From JAENVU01 sp963801105 (GTDB taxonomy: Bacteria > Actinomycetota > Acidimicrobiia > IMCC26256 > JAENVU01), in contig CAWDDH010000003.1 in assembly GCA_963801105.1 (NCBI GenBank), forward strand, positions 2,108,001 to 2,172,000: 64,000 nt of DNA, given 5' to 3'. The notes under the pieces were generated by a model. The model ran no database searches. It was not told the origin of the DNA and worked only from the letters and a program-made list of their open reading frames with translations. Shown here piece by piece: positions 51,856 to 59,463 of this stretch (position 1 is its first letter; each line of letters begins with the position of its first letter). The translations under genes were made by a program, and so were the position numbers.

Positions 51856-52045
51856 ATGCCGAGTGACCTGTTGCTGAAGACGATCGGCGGCGAGATGCGC
51901 GGCGCCAAGCGCACGACGACCGCCCACGTGGCCGAAGCGGGAGCGCGCCGAGCTCTGGCCCCGGATCGTCGAGGATCACGGGAACTACGGCGGCTATCAG
52001 GCCAAGACCGAACGGGAGATCCCGGTCGTCGTCCTCCAGCCCTGA
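51856..52045 (+). pseudogene. Remnant of a deazaflavin/nitroreductase-family gene
   Basis: The first ten codons (MPSDLLLKTIGG) match the N-terminus of deazaflavin-dependent nitroreductase-like proteins; the following part EMRGAKRTTTAHVAEA then, one frame over, ERAELWPRIVEDHGNYGGYQ to IPVVVLQP matches their C-terminus. The central part that carries the cofactor site, some 70-80 residues, is missing. An extra G at about 51941 also breaks the frame. The internal deletion together with the frame change shows a decayed gene rather than a small ORF. It lies in the infB-ylxP gap. Confidence 0.7.
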
Positions 52046-52105
52046 TCGCCCCCGACACGGGCCGGGATGTGGGGCAACCGTCACCCGGGGTGCGAAGATG
52101 ACAAC

Positions 52106-52399
52106 GTGCACGCCGCGGCCCTGGCCTTCGATCTCCATGTCCCGCAGGCTCGCTCCCTGAAGGCCAAACGGGGTGCGATCCGCCCGATCGTCGACGGCCT
52201 CCGCCACCGCTTCCACGTTTCTGTCGCCGAGACCGACCATCAGGACCAGTGGCAGCGCGCCGAGATCTCGGTCGCCGTGGTCGCCGCGACGGACCGGCAC
52301 CTGCGCGAGATCCTGGACTCGGTCGAGCGGTTCGTCGACACGGCGCCCGACGTCGAAGTCCTCGACGTCGAGACGACCTGGCTGGAGTCGGTGACATGA
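52106..52399 (+). CDS. YlxP (DUF503) family protein
   Basis: A 97-residue protein with the DUF503 pattern: an N-terminal strand ALAFDLHVPQARSLKAKRGAIRP, then DGLRHRFHVSVAETDHQDQWQRAEISVAVVA and VERFVDTAPDVEVLD. It is usually encoded beside infB and rbfA; function is unknown but linked to ribosome assembly by neighbourhood. GTG 52106 gives the normal start. The stop overlaps rbfA by ATGA. Confidence 0.9.
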   Translation: MHAAALAFDLHVPQARSLKAKRGAIRPIVDGLRHRFHVSVAETDHQDQWQRAEISVAVVAATDRHLREILDSVERFVDTAPDVEVLDVETTWLESVT

Positions 52400-52809
52400 G
52401 CAAGCCGCGTCAGGCACCGAAGCACTACCCGCGGGTCGCGCGCCTCAACGAGGTCGTCCTCGAGTGCCTCGCCGTCGAGCTCGACCGCCTGTCGGACCCG
52501 CGGCTCGGTTTCGTCACCCTGACGAGCGTCGAGGTGGTCTCGGACCTCCGGTCCGCCGACGTCTGGTTCTCGGTGCTCGGGACCGCCGAGGAGCATGCCG
52601 ACACGGCGGCGGCGCTGGCCTCGGCCGGGCCCCATCTTCGCTCGGTCCTGGGCCGTCACGTGCGGATGAAGTTCACACCGGAGCTCCGTTTCCACGAAGA
52701 TTCCTCCGTGGCGAGTGGCGAGCGCATCGAGGCGATCATCCGTGACCTTCACTCGGGGGCCCGACCTGCCGAAGCTCTGGACGACGACCCGACGGAGGGC
52801 GCGCGATGA
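52396..52809 (+). CDS. rbfA: 30S ribosome-binding factor RbfA
   Basis: A 137-residue KH-fold factor that matures the 16S 5' end and is needed for cold adaptation. RVARLNEVVLECLAVELDRLSDPRLGFVTLTSVEVVSDLRSADVWFSVLG covers the core in sequence order, and MKFTPELRFHEDSSVASGERIEAII the C-terminal helix. It is linked by ATGA overlaps on both sides to ylxP and nrnA, forming the infB-ylxP-rbfA-nrnA-truB-ribF operon. Confidence 0.95.
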   Translation: MSKPRQAPKHYPRVARLNEVVLECLAVELDRLSDPRLGFVTLTSVEVVSDLRSADVWFSVLGTAEEHADTAAALASAGPHLRSVLGRHVRMKFTPELRFHEDSSVASGERIEAIIRDLHSGARPAEALDDDPTEGAR

Positions 52810-53783
52810 CGGCCCAGCACGAAGACCATCTCGCGGCGCTCGAGCGGTCCGCCAAGGTCATCGACGCGGCCGAGTCGGTGACGCTGGTCTGCCACATGAA
52901 CCCCGACGGCGACGCGCTCGGCTCGATGCTCGGGCTGCACCACACGCTCCGCGCCGCCGGCCGCACGAGCATCGCCTCGTTCCCGGAGCCCTTCGTCGTC
53001 GCACCGCACTATCGCGACCTGCCCGGCCTCGATCTCCTCACACCACCGAGCGAGGTCCCGCAGGACTCGGCCGTCGTCGTCACGTTCGACTGCGGAGCGC
53101 TCGGCCGGCTCGGCAGCCTGCGACCGGTCGCGGAGCAGGCATCGGAGCTGGTCGTCATCGACCACCACGTCTCCAACGAGCGCTACGGCACGATCAACGT
53201 GATCGACCCGAGCGCGGCGGCCAGTGGAGTCGTCGTCCGGGACCTGCTCGACGTCCTCGGTCTGCCGCTCACGCGCGACGTTGCGTTCTGCCTCTATGTC
53301 GCGCTCGTGTGCGACACCGGTCGGTTCCAGTACGAGACCACGACGCCCGAGGTCTTCGCGCTGGCCGGTGAGCTGGTGCGCTTCGATCTGCCGGTGAGCG
53401 AGCTCAGCCGCACGCTGTTCGAGAAGCACTCCTTCTCCTACCTCGCGCTGCTCGGCGAGGCGCTCGCCGGCATGACGCTCGTGCGCGAGCAGTCGTTCGT
53501 GTGGGCGTCGGTCACCCAGGAGCAGATGATCCGCCACGGCGTCACGCTCGACGAGATCGAGGGGCTCATCGACATCGTGCGGAGGACCGCCGAGGCCGAC
53601 GTCGCGTGCGTCCTGAAGGAGGACGTCGACGGGTCGGTCCGGGTGAGCCTGCGCTCGGTCGGCGCGACCGACGTCCAGCGTGTCGCCGCGGCCCACGGTG
53701 GCGGTGGGCACCGGTTCGCCGCGGGGTTCACGTCCGGCGTCGGCATCGACGCGACGGTCGCCCGCATCCGCGCCTCACTCTGA
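52806..53783 (+). CDS. nrnA: Bifunctional oligoribonuclease/PAP phosphatase NrnA (DHH family)
   Basis: A 325-residue DHH/DHHA1 phosphoesterase. Metal-binding motifs are NPDGDALGS (residues 32-40), VTFDCGA and the DHH triad D119-H120-H121 in VVIDHHVSN. The C-terminal DHHA1 domain ends in GGGGHRFAAGF. It degrades short RNA oligonucleotides (nanoRNA) and 3'-phosphoadenosine 5'-phosphate, the by-product of sulfate activation. It lies between rbfA and truB as in most Gram-positive bacteria. Confidence 0.95.
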   Translation: MTAQHEDHLAALERSAKVIDAAESVTLVCHMNPDGDALGSMLGLHHTLRAAGRTSIASFPEPFVVAPHYRDLPGLDLLTPPSEVPQDSAVVVTFDCGALGRLGSLRPVAEQASELVVIDHHVSNERYGTINVIDPSAAASGVVVRDLLDVLGLPLTRDVAFCLYVALVCDTGRFQYETTTPEVFALAGELVRFDLPVSELSRTLFEKHSFSYLALLGEALAGMTLVREQSFVWASVTQEQMIRHGVTLDEIEGLIDIVRRTAEADVACVLKEDVDGSVRVSLRSVGATDVQRVAAAHGGGGHRFAAGFTSGVGIDATVARIRASL

Positions 53784-53793
53784 GCCGCGGCCG

Positions 53794-54696
53794 ATGATCG
53801 ACGGCCTCCTCGTCGTGGACAAACCCGCGGGCTGGACGAGCCACGACGTCGTCGCGAAGTTGCGCGGCGCGACGCGTCAGCGCCGCGTCGGCCATGCGGG
53901 CACGCTGGATCCCGACGCGACCGGAGTGCTCCTCGTCGGTCTCGGCCGGGTGACGCGCCTGCTGCGCTTCCTCCAGGAGACGACCAAGACCTACGAGGGT
54001 GTTGTGGCCTTCGGCGTCGCGACGAGCACGCTGGACGCGGCGGGGGACGAGCTCGAGCGGGTCGAGATGCCCGTCGAGGAGCCGGCGGTGCGCGCCGCGA
54101 TGACCGCGTTCCTCGGTGACATCGAGCAGGTGCCGCCGATGGTGTCGGCGATCAAGGTCGACGGCCGGCGCCTGCACGAGCTCGCCCGGGAGGGCAAGCA
54201 GGTCGAGCGCCCGCCCCGGCCGGTGCGGATCGACCGGTTCGACCTCGACGCCTTCGAACCCGGTCCGTTCCCGCGCGCGACCGTGACCGTCGACTGCTCG
54301 TCGGGGACCTACATCCGATCGCTCGCCGCGGACCTCGGCACCGCGCTCGGGGGCTGTGCGCACCTCGGTGCGCTGCGCCGGACCCGGGTCGGTGCGTTCA
54401 CCCTCGCCGACGCGTCGCCCCTCGACCTTCTCGTGGCCGATCCCGAGCCGCACGTCATCGCGCCGGCGGCCGCGCTCCGCGGGATGGCATCGGTCACCGC
54501 CGACGCCGAGACCGCGGCGCTGATCGCGAACGGTCGGGTCTTCACTGGTGCCGCCTGGGCGGCACCGGGCGGCGGACCGTACGCGATGGTCGACCCGGCC
54601 GGGAGCCTCCTCGCGGTCTACGAGTGGAGCGGATCCCGGCTCAAGCCGACGGTCGTGCTCCCCGTGGCTCCGCCGACGGGCGGTGGGGGAGACTAG
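53794..54696 (+). CDS. truB: tRNA pseudouridine(55) synthase TruB
   Basis: A 300-residue pseudouridine synthase for position 55 of tRNA. Catalytic D39 lies in GHAGTLDPDATGVLLV; the N-terminus GLLVVDKPAGWTSHDVV and the later YIRSLAADLG segment are typical. A C-terminal PUA-like domain follows. It begins ten bases after nrnA and ends 21 bases before ribF. Confidence 0.96.
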   Translation: MIDGLLVVDKPAGWTSHDVVAKLRGATRQRRVGHAGTLDPDATGVLLVGLGRVTRLLRFLQETTKTYEGVVAFGVATSTLDAAGDELERVEMPVEEPAVRAAMTAFLGDIEQVPPMVSAIKVDGRRLHELAREGKQVERPPRPVRIDRFDLDAFEPGPFPRATVTVDCSSGTYIRSLAADLGTALGGCAHLGALRRTRVGAFTLADASPLDLLVADPEPHVIAPAAALRGMASVTADAETAALIANGRVFTGAAWAAPGGGPYAMVDPAGSLLAVYEWSGSRLKPTVVLPVAPPTGGGGD

Positions 54697-54717
54697 GGCG
54701 ATGAGGCGAGGAGCGCG

Positions 54718-55671
54718 ATGACGACCCGGGTGGTGCGCGTCGACGAGGGGACCGGTGTGGTCTCCGAGGGCAGCGTGGTGACGATCGGCGCCTACGACGG
54801 TGTGCACCGCGGTCACAGGAAGGTGCTCCAGCTGGTCCGCGAGCTGGCCGACGCCCGCGGTCTCGACGCCGTGTGCGTCACCTTCGACCGTCATCCCGCA
54901 CAGGTGGTGCGGCCGGAGACGGCGCCCGCGCTGCTGACGAGCCTCGACCACAAGCTCGAGCTGCTCGTCGACGCGGACCTCGTCGACGTCGTCTGTGTGC
55001 TGCCCTTCGACGAGGGGCGTAGCAAGGAGACCGCCGAGGACTTCGTCCACGAGGTGCTCGTCGGGCTCCTCGGGGTGCGTCTCGTCGTGGTCGGGGCCGA
55101 TTTCCACTTCGGCCACCACCGCGGCGGCAACGTCGCGCTCCTGCAGCGGATGGGTGCGGACCTCGGGTTCGAGGTCATCGGCCTCGGCCTGGTCGCGCCG
55201 GAATCCGACGTCGTGCACGAGCCGTACTCGTCCACGCGCGTCCGCCACCGCCTCGCCGCCGGGGACGTCGCCGGCGCAGCCGAGCTGCTCGGCCGGCCCC
55301 ACGAGCTGCGAGGCGTCGTCGTCGAAGGCGATCGGCGCGGTCGTGAGCTCGGGTTCCCGACCGCGAACGTCGCCGTCGAGCCCGACACGTGTCTCCCCGC
55401 CGACGGCATCTACGCGGGTCGGTTCCGCGGGGAGGACGGCGAGTGGCGCGCGGCGGCGATCTCGCTGGGTCGCCGGCCGACGTTCTACGCGAACCAGGAG
55501 CACTCGCTGCTCGAGGCCCATCTGTTGGACTTCGACGGCGACCTGTACGGCCAGCACGCCGCAGTCACGTTCGTGGAGCGGCTGCGCGGGGAACAGCGGT
55601 TCGACTCGGTGGCCGAGCTCGTCGCGCAGATGAGGCGCGACTGCGACCGCGCCCGGGCCGTCCTGGCTTGA
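54718..55671 (+). CDS. ribF: Bifunctional riboflavin kinase/FAD synthetase RibF
   Basis: A 317-residue enzyme making FMN and FAD. The N-terminal nucleotidyltransferase has TIGAYDGVHRGHRKVL and VVGADFHFGHHRGGN; the C-terminal riboflavin kinase has GRELGFPTANVAV and ADGIYAGRFRGEDGEWRAA. Flavin produced here may serve the luciferase-like oxidoreductase among others. GAGGCGAGGAG precedes the ATG. In related genomes rpsO follows directly; here 3.8 kb of other genes intervene. Confidence 0.96.
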   Translation: MTTRVVRVDEGTGVVSEGSVVTIGAYDGVHRGHRKVLQLVRELADARGLDAVCVTFDRHPAQVVRPETAPALLTSLDHKLELLVDADLVDVVCVLPFDEGRSKETAEDFVHEVLVGLLGVRLVVVGADFHFGHHRGGNVALLQRMGADLGFEVIGLGLVAPESDVVHEPYSSTRVRHRLAAGDVAGAAELLGRPHELRGVVVEGDRRGRELGFPTANVAVEPDTCLPADGIYAGRFRGEDGEWRAAAISLGRRPTFYANQEHSLLEAHLLDFDGDLYGQHAAVTFVERLRGEQRFDSVAELVAQMRRDCDRARAVLA

Positions 55672-55683
55672 GCCCGCGCGCCG

Positions 55684-56707
55684 TCAGGGCGTCCGGCCGG
55701 TGAACGCGATCAGCTGGGTCTGCTCGTCGGCGTCGTCGGGGACGGTCACCTTCGGCCCGAACTGGCCGCCGACGCGGAGCGCGTCGTCCATCGCGCGCAT
55801 GCCCTCGAACATGACGTGGACGTCGTCCGCGGGGAGGGTCTCGTCGAGCCCGGTCGCCCGGCTGAGATCCCAGGTGTGGATGACCACGTCGCCGACCATG
55901 ATCATGGCGATCGCGTGCTCGACCGTGTCGGTCCCCAGGTGCTCGTGGGTGAACTCGCGTCGGGCGCGGGGAGGGTCGTCGAGCACCGCCTGCACCCCGC
56001 TCGCCACGTGGTCCCACGCCGGCCGCGGGATCGTCGGTCACCGCGGGGCCCGGCGTCAGCTCGATGCCGATCGACGCGAGGAACCCCGGCATCCACTCGA
56101 CCATGTGGCCGACCACGTCGCGCGCCGTCCATCCGTCGCACGGAGACGGCCGGGACCACGCATCGTCCGGTACCGCGCGCACCCGGTCGGCGAAGATCCC
56201 GGCGGCACGCCGGAACTGCTCCGCGGGGGTGTCCCGAGCGGCGAGCACGTCGTCGAGCTGGTCGTAGTGGTCCTGGACCCCGGATTCCATTCCGGACTCG
56301 AGCATCGCGTCGCGCTCCTCCCGCGAGCCGCACCGGGCGACGATGGTGACGGCCGTGACGCCGTCCTGCTCGTCGAGGGTGAGCGTGTTGACCACCTCGC
56401 CCGGTATCCCGGAGATGGATTCGGTCGACACGATCCTCCGTGGGGGATCGATCTCGAGGTAGGTGCCCGAGAAGACGATCTCGGCACCGCCTTCGTGGGC
56501 CAGCACGTACCGCCATGCGCCGCCGACCCGGAGGTCGATCTCGCAATCGGTGAGCGGAGCGAAGGACGGGCCCCACCAGCGCAGCACGAAGCGGGGCGTG
56601 GTGAAGGTCTCCCAGAGGAGCGCCGCCGGCGCTTCGAAGCGCCGGGTGACGGCGACCTCGAGGTCCGAAGGGGTGCTCACGATCGCGGTGCCGTGGCGGG
56701 TGGCCAT
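55684..56707 (-). CDS. SRPBCC (AHSA1) domain fused to a TIGR03086/DinB-like domain (frameshifted)
   Basis: Residues 1-150 are an AHSA1-type SRPBCC domain (RFEAPAALLWETFTTPRFVLRWWGP, GAWRYVLAHEGG). A short linker joins it to a TIGR03086-type domain related to mycothiol-dependent maleylpyruvate isomerase (AWSRPSPCDGWTARDVVGHMVEW). The frame breaks after TDDPAA near 56020-56030; the rest (WDHVASGVQAVLDDPPRARR to LIAFTGRTP) reads one frame over. Dropping one G from the GCGGCCGGCGTGG stretch gives 340 continuous residues with the expected AAAWDHV junction. The start overlaps the preceding SRPBCC gene by TGATG, so it is the third gene of the arsR operon. Confidence 0.8.
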
Positions 56708-57228
56708 CAGACCGACGCTCCGTCGGTCGTGACCCCGTCCGCGGTGGTCGCCCCGGCGTCGAGGAGCGTGTCGAGGCGGTCGAAGGTCTGTTGCATCCCG
56801 GCCTCCATACCCGACTCGAGGTGACCGTCACGGTGCTCCCTGCTCGAGTGGAGCACGACGGTCTCGAGCGTGGTCACGCCGACGGCGTGGGTGAGCGTCA
56901 TGGTGTTGAGCGACTCCGCGTCGGGAAAGCCCTCGAAGACCTCGGTCGACACGACCCGGTGGTTCGGCTCGATCGCCCGGTAGATGCCGTGCCAGCCGAG
57001 CTCGTTGCCCTCGGTGTCGCGGCAGACGTAGCGCCAGGAGCCGCCGACCCGCAGGTCCACGTCGCAGGCGACCAGCGGCGCCCATTCAGGTCCCCACCAG
57101 CGCAACAGCAGCACCGGCGTGGTGATCGCCTTCCACACGAGGGGGAGTGGAGCCTCGAAGCTCCGGGTGATCACGATCTCGCGATCGCTCGGGGTCGTGA
57201 CGCGAGCGGATCCATGGCGCGTGGGCAT
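56707..57228 (-). CDS. SRPBCC (AHSA1-like) domain protein
   Basis: A 173-residue START/SRPBCC fold protein: SFEAPLPLVWKAITTPVLLLRWWGPEWAPL, GGSWRYVCRDTEGN and ESGMEAGMQQTFDRLDTLL. It is similar to the N-terminal domain of the next gene, pointing to duplication. Such proteins bind hydrophobic ligands and are very often encoded right after an ArsR regulator. The ATG at 57228 overlaps the arsR stop by one base (TGATG). The ligand is unknown. Confidence 0.87.
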   Translation of the reverse strand: MPTRHGSARVTTPSDREIVITRSFEAPLPLVWKAITTPVLLLRWWGPEWAPLVACDVDLRVGGSWRYVCRDTEGNELGWHGIYRAIEPNHRVVSTEVFEGFPDAESLNTMTLTHAVGVTTLETVVLHSSREHRDGHLESGMEAGMQQTFDRLDTLLDAGATTADGVTTDGASV

Positions 57229-57563
57229 CAGCGGTCCTCGTGCTGGAGCTCGACGAGCAGATCGTCGAGGCGGTCGTAGCGGTCGTTCCAGAGCTGTTCG
57301 AAGCCGGTGATCCACTCGTGGATGGGGCGCAGCGCCTCGCCGTGGACCCGGTAGACCCGCCGTCGGCCCACGCGGTCGCAGTGGACGAGCCCCACGTCGC
57401 GCAGCACCTTGAGGTGCTTGGACACCTGCGGCTGGGGGAGCCCGAGCGCGTCCACCAGGTCACCGACCGCGAGCTCGCGTCCGCCGATCGCCTCGAGGAT
57501 GTGGCGCCGGTGCGCGTCGCCCACGGCGTTGAACACGTCCGCCGTCGTGGGGGTCCGAGCCAT
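57228..57563 (-). CDS. ArsR-family transcriptional regulator
   Basis: A 111-residue winged-helix repressor: ADVFNAVGDAHRRHILEAIGG, LVDALGLPQPQVSKHLKVLRDVGLV and RVGRRRVYRVHGEALRPIHEW. The metal-binding CxCxxD of metal sensors is absent, so it belongs to the non-metal group paired with SRPBCC proteins. ATG 57563 is preferred over the upstream ATG 57572, because the -10 box of its promoter covers that upstream codon. It most likely represses its own operon through the palindrome in the promoter. Confidence 0.9.
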   Translation of the reverse strand: MARTPTTADVFNAVGDAHRRHILEAIGGRELAVGDLVDALGLPQPQVSKHLKVLRDVGLVHCDRVGRRRVYRVHGEALRPIHEWITGFEQLWNDRYDRLDDLLVELQHEDR

Positions 57564-57570
57564 GCCCGGC

Positions 57571-57598
57571 ATAATACATACCGATATCGGAATGTCAA
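57571..57598 (-). promoter_or_regulatory. Consensus promoter with embedded operator of the arsR operon
   Basis: On the minus strand TTGACA (57593-57598) and TATTAT (57571-57576) are 16 bases apart, close to the sigma-70 consensus. Between and across them lies a 20-base near-perfect palindrome (57576-57595) with arms ACATACCGAT and ATCGGAATGT. ATG 57563 is seven bases after the -10, so the transcript is leaderless. ArsR binding would block both boxes. Confidence 0.8.
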
Positions 57599-58212
57599 CC
57601 GACACCGTAGGCGGCTGTGAACGCTCGCACCGCGGCGGCGACCCGCCGGGCGATCTCGTCCTCGTCGGGTGGCGTCGCCTGACCCATGGCGATCTTGAGC
57701 TGGAGATGGCCGACGACGCCGGCGACGAAATGCTCCGCGGCGAGCTGTGCGTCGTCGACCGCGAGCTCGCCCCGACGGACCCGCTCGGTCACCAAAGCCT
57801 TGAAGTTGGCATAGGTCACTGCCGGTCCGTGCTCCCAGACCACCCGTGCCAGATCGGGGAAGCGGTGGTACTCGCCGAGGCAGAGACGCAGGAGCGTCGC
57901 CGCCTCGGGGGACAGCACGCCGCGCAGCGCGTCCGTGCCGGTGTCGGTGAGGACCTGCTGGAGCGAACGGGTGTCGGTCGCGGGATCGATCACCGATCGG
58001 TTGATGCCGTCCGCGACCTGGTCCATGAGGCCCGCGATGAGAGCCTCCTTCGCCGGGAAGGAGCGGTACAGGGTCGCCTTCGAGCCACCGACCTCGGCCA
58101 CGATCATGTCCATCGTCGTGCGGTCGTATCCGAGCTCGGCGAACAGGCGGTACGCCGCGGCGAGGTAGCGATCCCGGCGGGAGGTCTCTGAGGTGACGGT
58201 TGACGTCTGCAC
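57595..58212 (-). CDS. TetR-family transcriptional regulator
   Basis: A 205-residue regulator. The N-terminal helix-turn-helix (RDRYLAAAYRLFAELGYDRTTMDMIVAEVGGSKATLYRSFPAKEAL) is canonical when read in sequence segments; the C-terminal part resembles the AefR/TetR_C group (GEYHRFPDLARVVWEHGP). GTG 58212 lies seven bases after TAATCT, so the message is leaderless. Its TGA stop codon is part of the TTGACA -35 box of arsR. The divergent cupin gene is a probable target. Confidence 0.9.
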   Translation of the reverse strand: MQTSTVTSETSRRDRYLAAAYRLFAELGYDRTTMDMIVAEVGGSKATLYRSFPAKEALIAGLMDQVADGINRSVIDPATDTRSLQQVLTDTGTDALRGVLSPEAATLLRLCLGEYHRFPDLARVVWEHGPAVTYANFKALVTERVRRGELAVDDAQLAAEHFVAGVVGHLQLKIAMGQATPPDEDEIARRVAAAVRAFTAAYGVG

Positions 58213-58219
58213 CACGGAG

Positions 58220-58225
58220 AGATTA
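58220..58225 (-). promoter_or_regulatory. -10 box TAATCT, leaderless start of tetR
   Basis: On the minus strand TAATCT is followed by seven bases and GTG 58212. It lies directly beside the palindromic operator, fitting autorepression. Confidence 0.5.
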
Positions 58226-58227
58226 CC

Positions 58228-58246
58228 GTACTGAACGGTACAGTAC
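58228..58246. promoter_or_regulatory. TetR operator between tetR and the cupin gene
   Basis: GTACTG (58228-58233) and CAGTAC (58241-58246) are perfect inverted arms and only one symmetric pair is mismatched within the whole 19-base site. It overlaps candidate -10 boxes TACAGT (58239 and 58244) of the plus-strand cupin gene and lies just upstream of the tetR -10, so one bound dimer could control both genes. Confidence 0.7.
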
Positions 58247-58278
58247 AGTGCAGCACTGCCGAGGACGAAGGGAACTCC

Positions 58279-58770
58279 ATGAGCGCCAAGACTGCGACCG
58301 ACTTGCCCCGCGCGCCGATGGTGCGGCGGGCCGGGGACGTGCCCTGCTACTCGATGTCCCCCACGCAGGAGATGCGGTTCCTGTACTCCGGCGCGCTCGG
58401 TGAGCCTGACTTCTTCGAGGAGCGCACCGCCCAGGGCGACAGTGCGCCCCTGCACCGGCACCCGTGGGCCACCTGGGAGCTGGTCCTCGACGGCGAGCTG
58501 ACCGTGCTGGTCGACGACGAGGAGTTCGACGTCGGTGCCGGCGATTGCATCTACACCCCTCCCGGCGCAGCGCACACCTACGTGGTGGAGAGTCCTCGGG
58601 CGCGGGTCATCGGCTTCAACACCCCGGGTGGGCGCTTCGAGGACCTGAACCGCACCGTGGCGCCCATGTTCCTCGCCGAGGGCGGACCGGATATGGGAGC
58701 GGTCGTCGCTCGGGCCGCGGAGTGCGGCGTCGAGATCCTCGGACCCCCGCTCGCGCCCCGCCGGAGCTGA
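58279..58770 (+). CDS. Cupin-domain protein
   Basis: A 163-residue protein with a single cupin barrel. The first metal motif is GDSAPLHRHPWATWELVLDGELTV split as HRHPWATWE and the second is IYTPPGAAHTYVVES, giving the His/His/Glu/His ligand set. The N-terminal part (MRFLYSGALGEPDFFEE) also resembles cupins that act on quinones or small aromatic compounds; the reaction is unknown. GAAGGGA precedes the ATG. It is divergent from tetR. Confidence 0.85.
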   Translation: MSAKTATDLPRAPMVRRAGDVPCYSMSPTQEMRFLYSGALGEPDFFEERTAQGDSAPLHRHPWATWELVLDGELTVLVDDEEFDVGAGDCIYTPPGAAHTYVVESPRARVIGFNTPGGRFEDLNRTVAPMFLAEGGPDMGAVVARAAECGVEILGPPLAPRRS

Positions 58771-58820
58771 CCGCGGCGCGGCGTCCGGTCAGCTGCTCCG
58801 GGTGGGCGAGCGGCCGGCGT

Positions 58821-59324
58821 TCAGGCGCAGGAGACCTGGCCGGTGACCATCGCGGTCTCGGCGGAACCTCCGCCGGCGCCGCCGGACACCGTCTGGTCGA
58901 GGCGGACGATCGTGCCCTCCGGGTTGATGGCGATGCCGCTCACGTCGGCACCACTGAGGAACCCGCCGCTGCCGGCCACGATCTTGATGGTGGGCGGCGT
59001 GGTTCCGCCCCACGAGAGCTGGAACACGCCGCCGGGGCCGAGGTCGGGGTAGTCGGAGGCCTCGAGCACGACCTCGTTGCCGATGGTCTTGGAGAGGTCG
59101 CATCGGCCCTTGGTCCCCTGAAGTGTCGCGGTGAGGGCGCCGGTGATCGTCAGGTCCACGCGGATCGAGCCCGCAGACCCGCTCGAGCTGCTCGGCGCCG
59201 CCGAAGCGGCCGAACCGGTCGAGCTCGAGGTGGATCCGCCCCCTCCGGTGCCGCTGCTGCTGCCGCAGGCGACGAGCGCCAGTGCTGCGACTGCTCCGAG
59301 CGCGGTGAGTCCCTGCCTGTGCAT
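58821..59324 (-). CDS. Secreted lipoprotein (LpqH/19-kDa-like fold)
   Basis: A 167-residue lipoprotein. The signal peptide ends in the lipobox LVAC with lipidated Cys20, followed by a Ser/Gly linker (residues 21-52). The mature domain (VDLTITGALTATLQGTKGRC and TPPTIKIVAGSGGF) has two cysteines and resembles the mycobacterial LpqH type of small beta-rich lipoproteins, which are surface exposed; similarity is weak. A TACCAT -10 (59352-59357) and an A/G-rich ribosome-binding site precede the ATG. Confidence 0.75.
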   Translation of the reverse strand: MHRQGLTALGAVAALALVACGSSSGTGGGGSTSSSTGSAASAAPSSSSGSAGSIRVDLTITGALTATLQGTKGRCDLSKTIGNEVVLEASDYPDLGPGGVFQLSWGGTTPPTIKIVAGSGGFLSGADVSGIAINPEGTIVRLDQTVSGGAGGGSAETAMVTGQVSCA

Positions 59325-59351
59325 GATGCCCCTTTTCGTCGTTCCTCGGCG

Positions 59352-59357
59352 ATGGTA
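59352..59357 (-). promoter_or_regulatory. Candidate -10 box TACCAT of the lipoprotein gene
   Basis: On the minus strand TACCAT lies about 28 bases before the ATG at 59324, with an AAAAGGGG ribosome-binding stretch between them. Confidence 0.35.
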
Positions 59358-59421
59358 CCCAGACGCTCCGGGCGGGTCGCACGACCGACCACCGAACCCC
59401 GCGGATCGAGCGCTGCCGTGG

Positions 59422-59427
59422 TACCCT
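59422..59427 (+). promoter_or_regulatory. -10 box TACCCT of rpsO
   Basis: TACCCT lies 36 bases before the rpsO ATG; the leader holds GAAGGA and a CTGTTTTC tract just before the start. Confidence 0.4.
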
Positions 59428-59463
59428 GCCGGCTTCCGCACCTCGAAGGATCCCTGTTTTCGC

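Noticed and set aside
57570..57572. Upstream ATG of arsR
   Set aside because: It overlaps the -10 box, so it would not be in the transcript.
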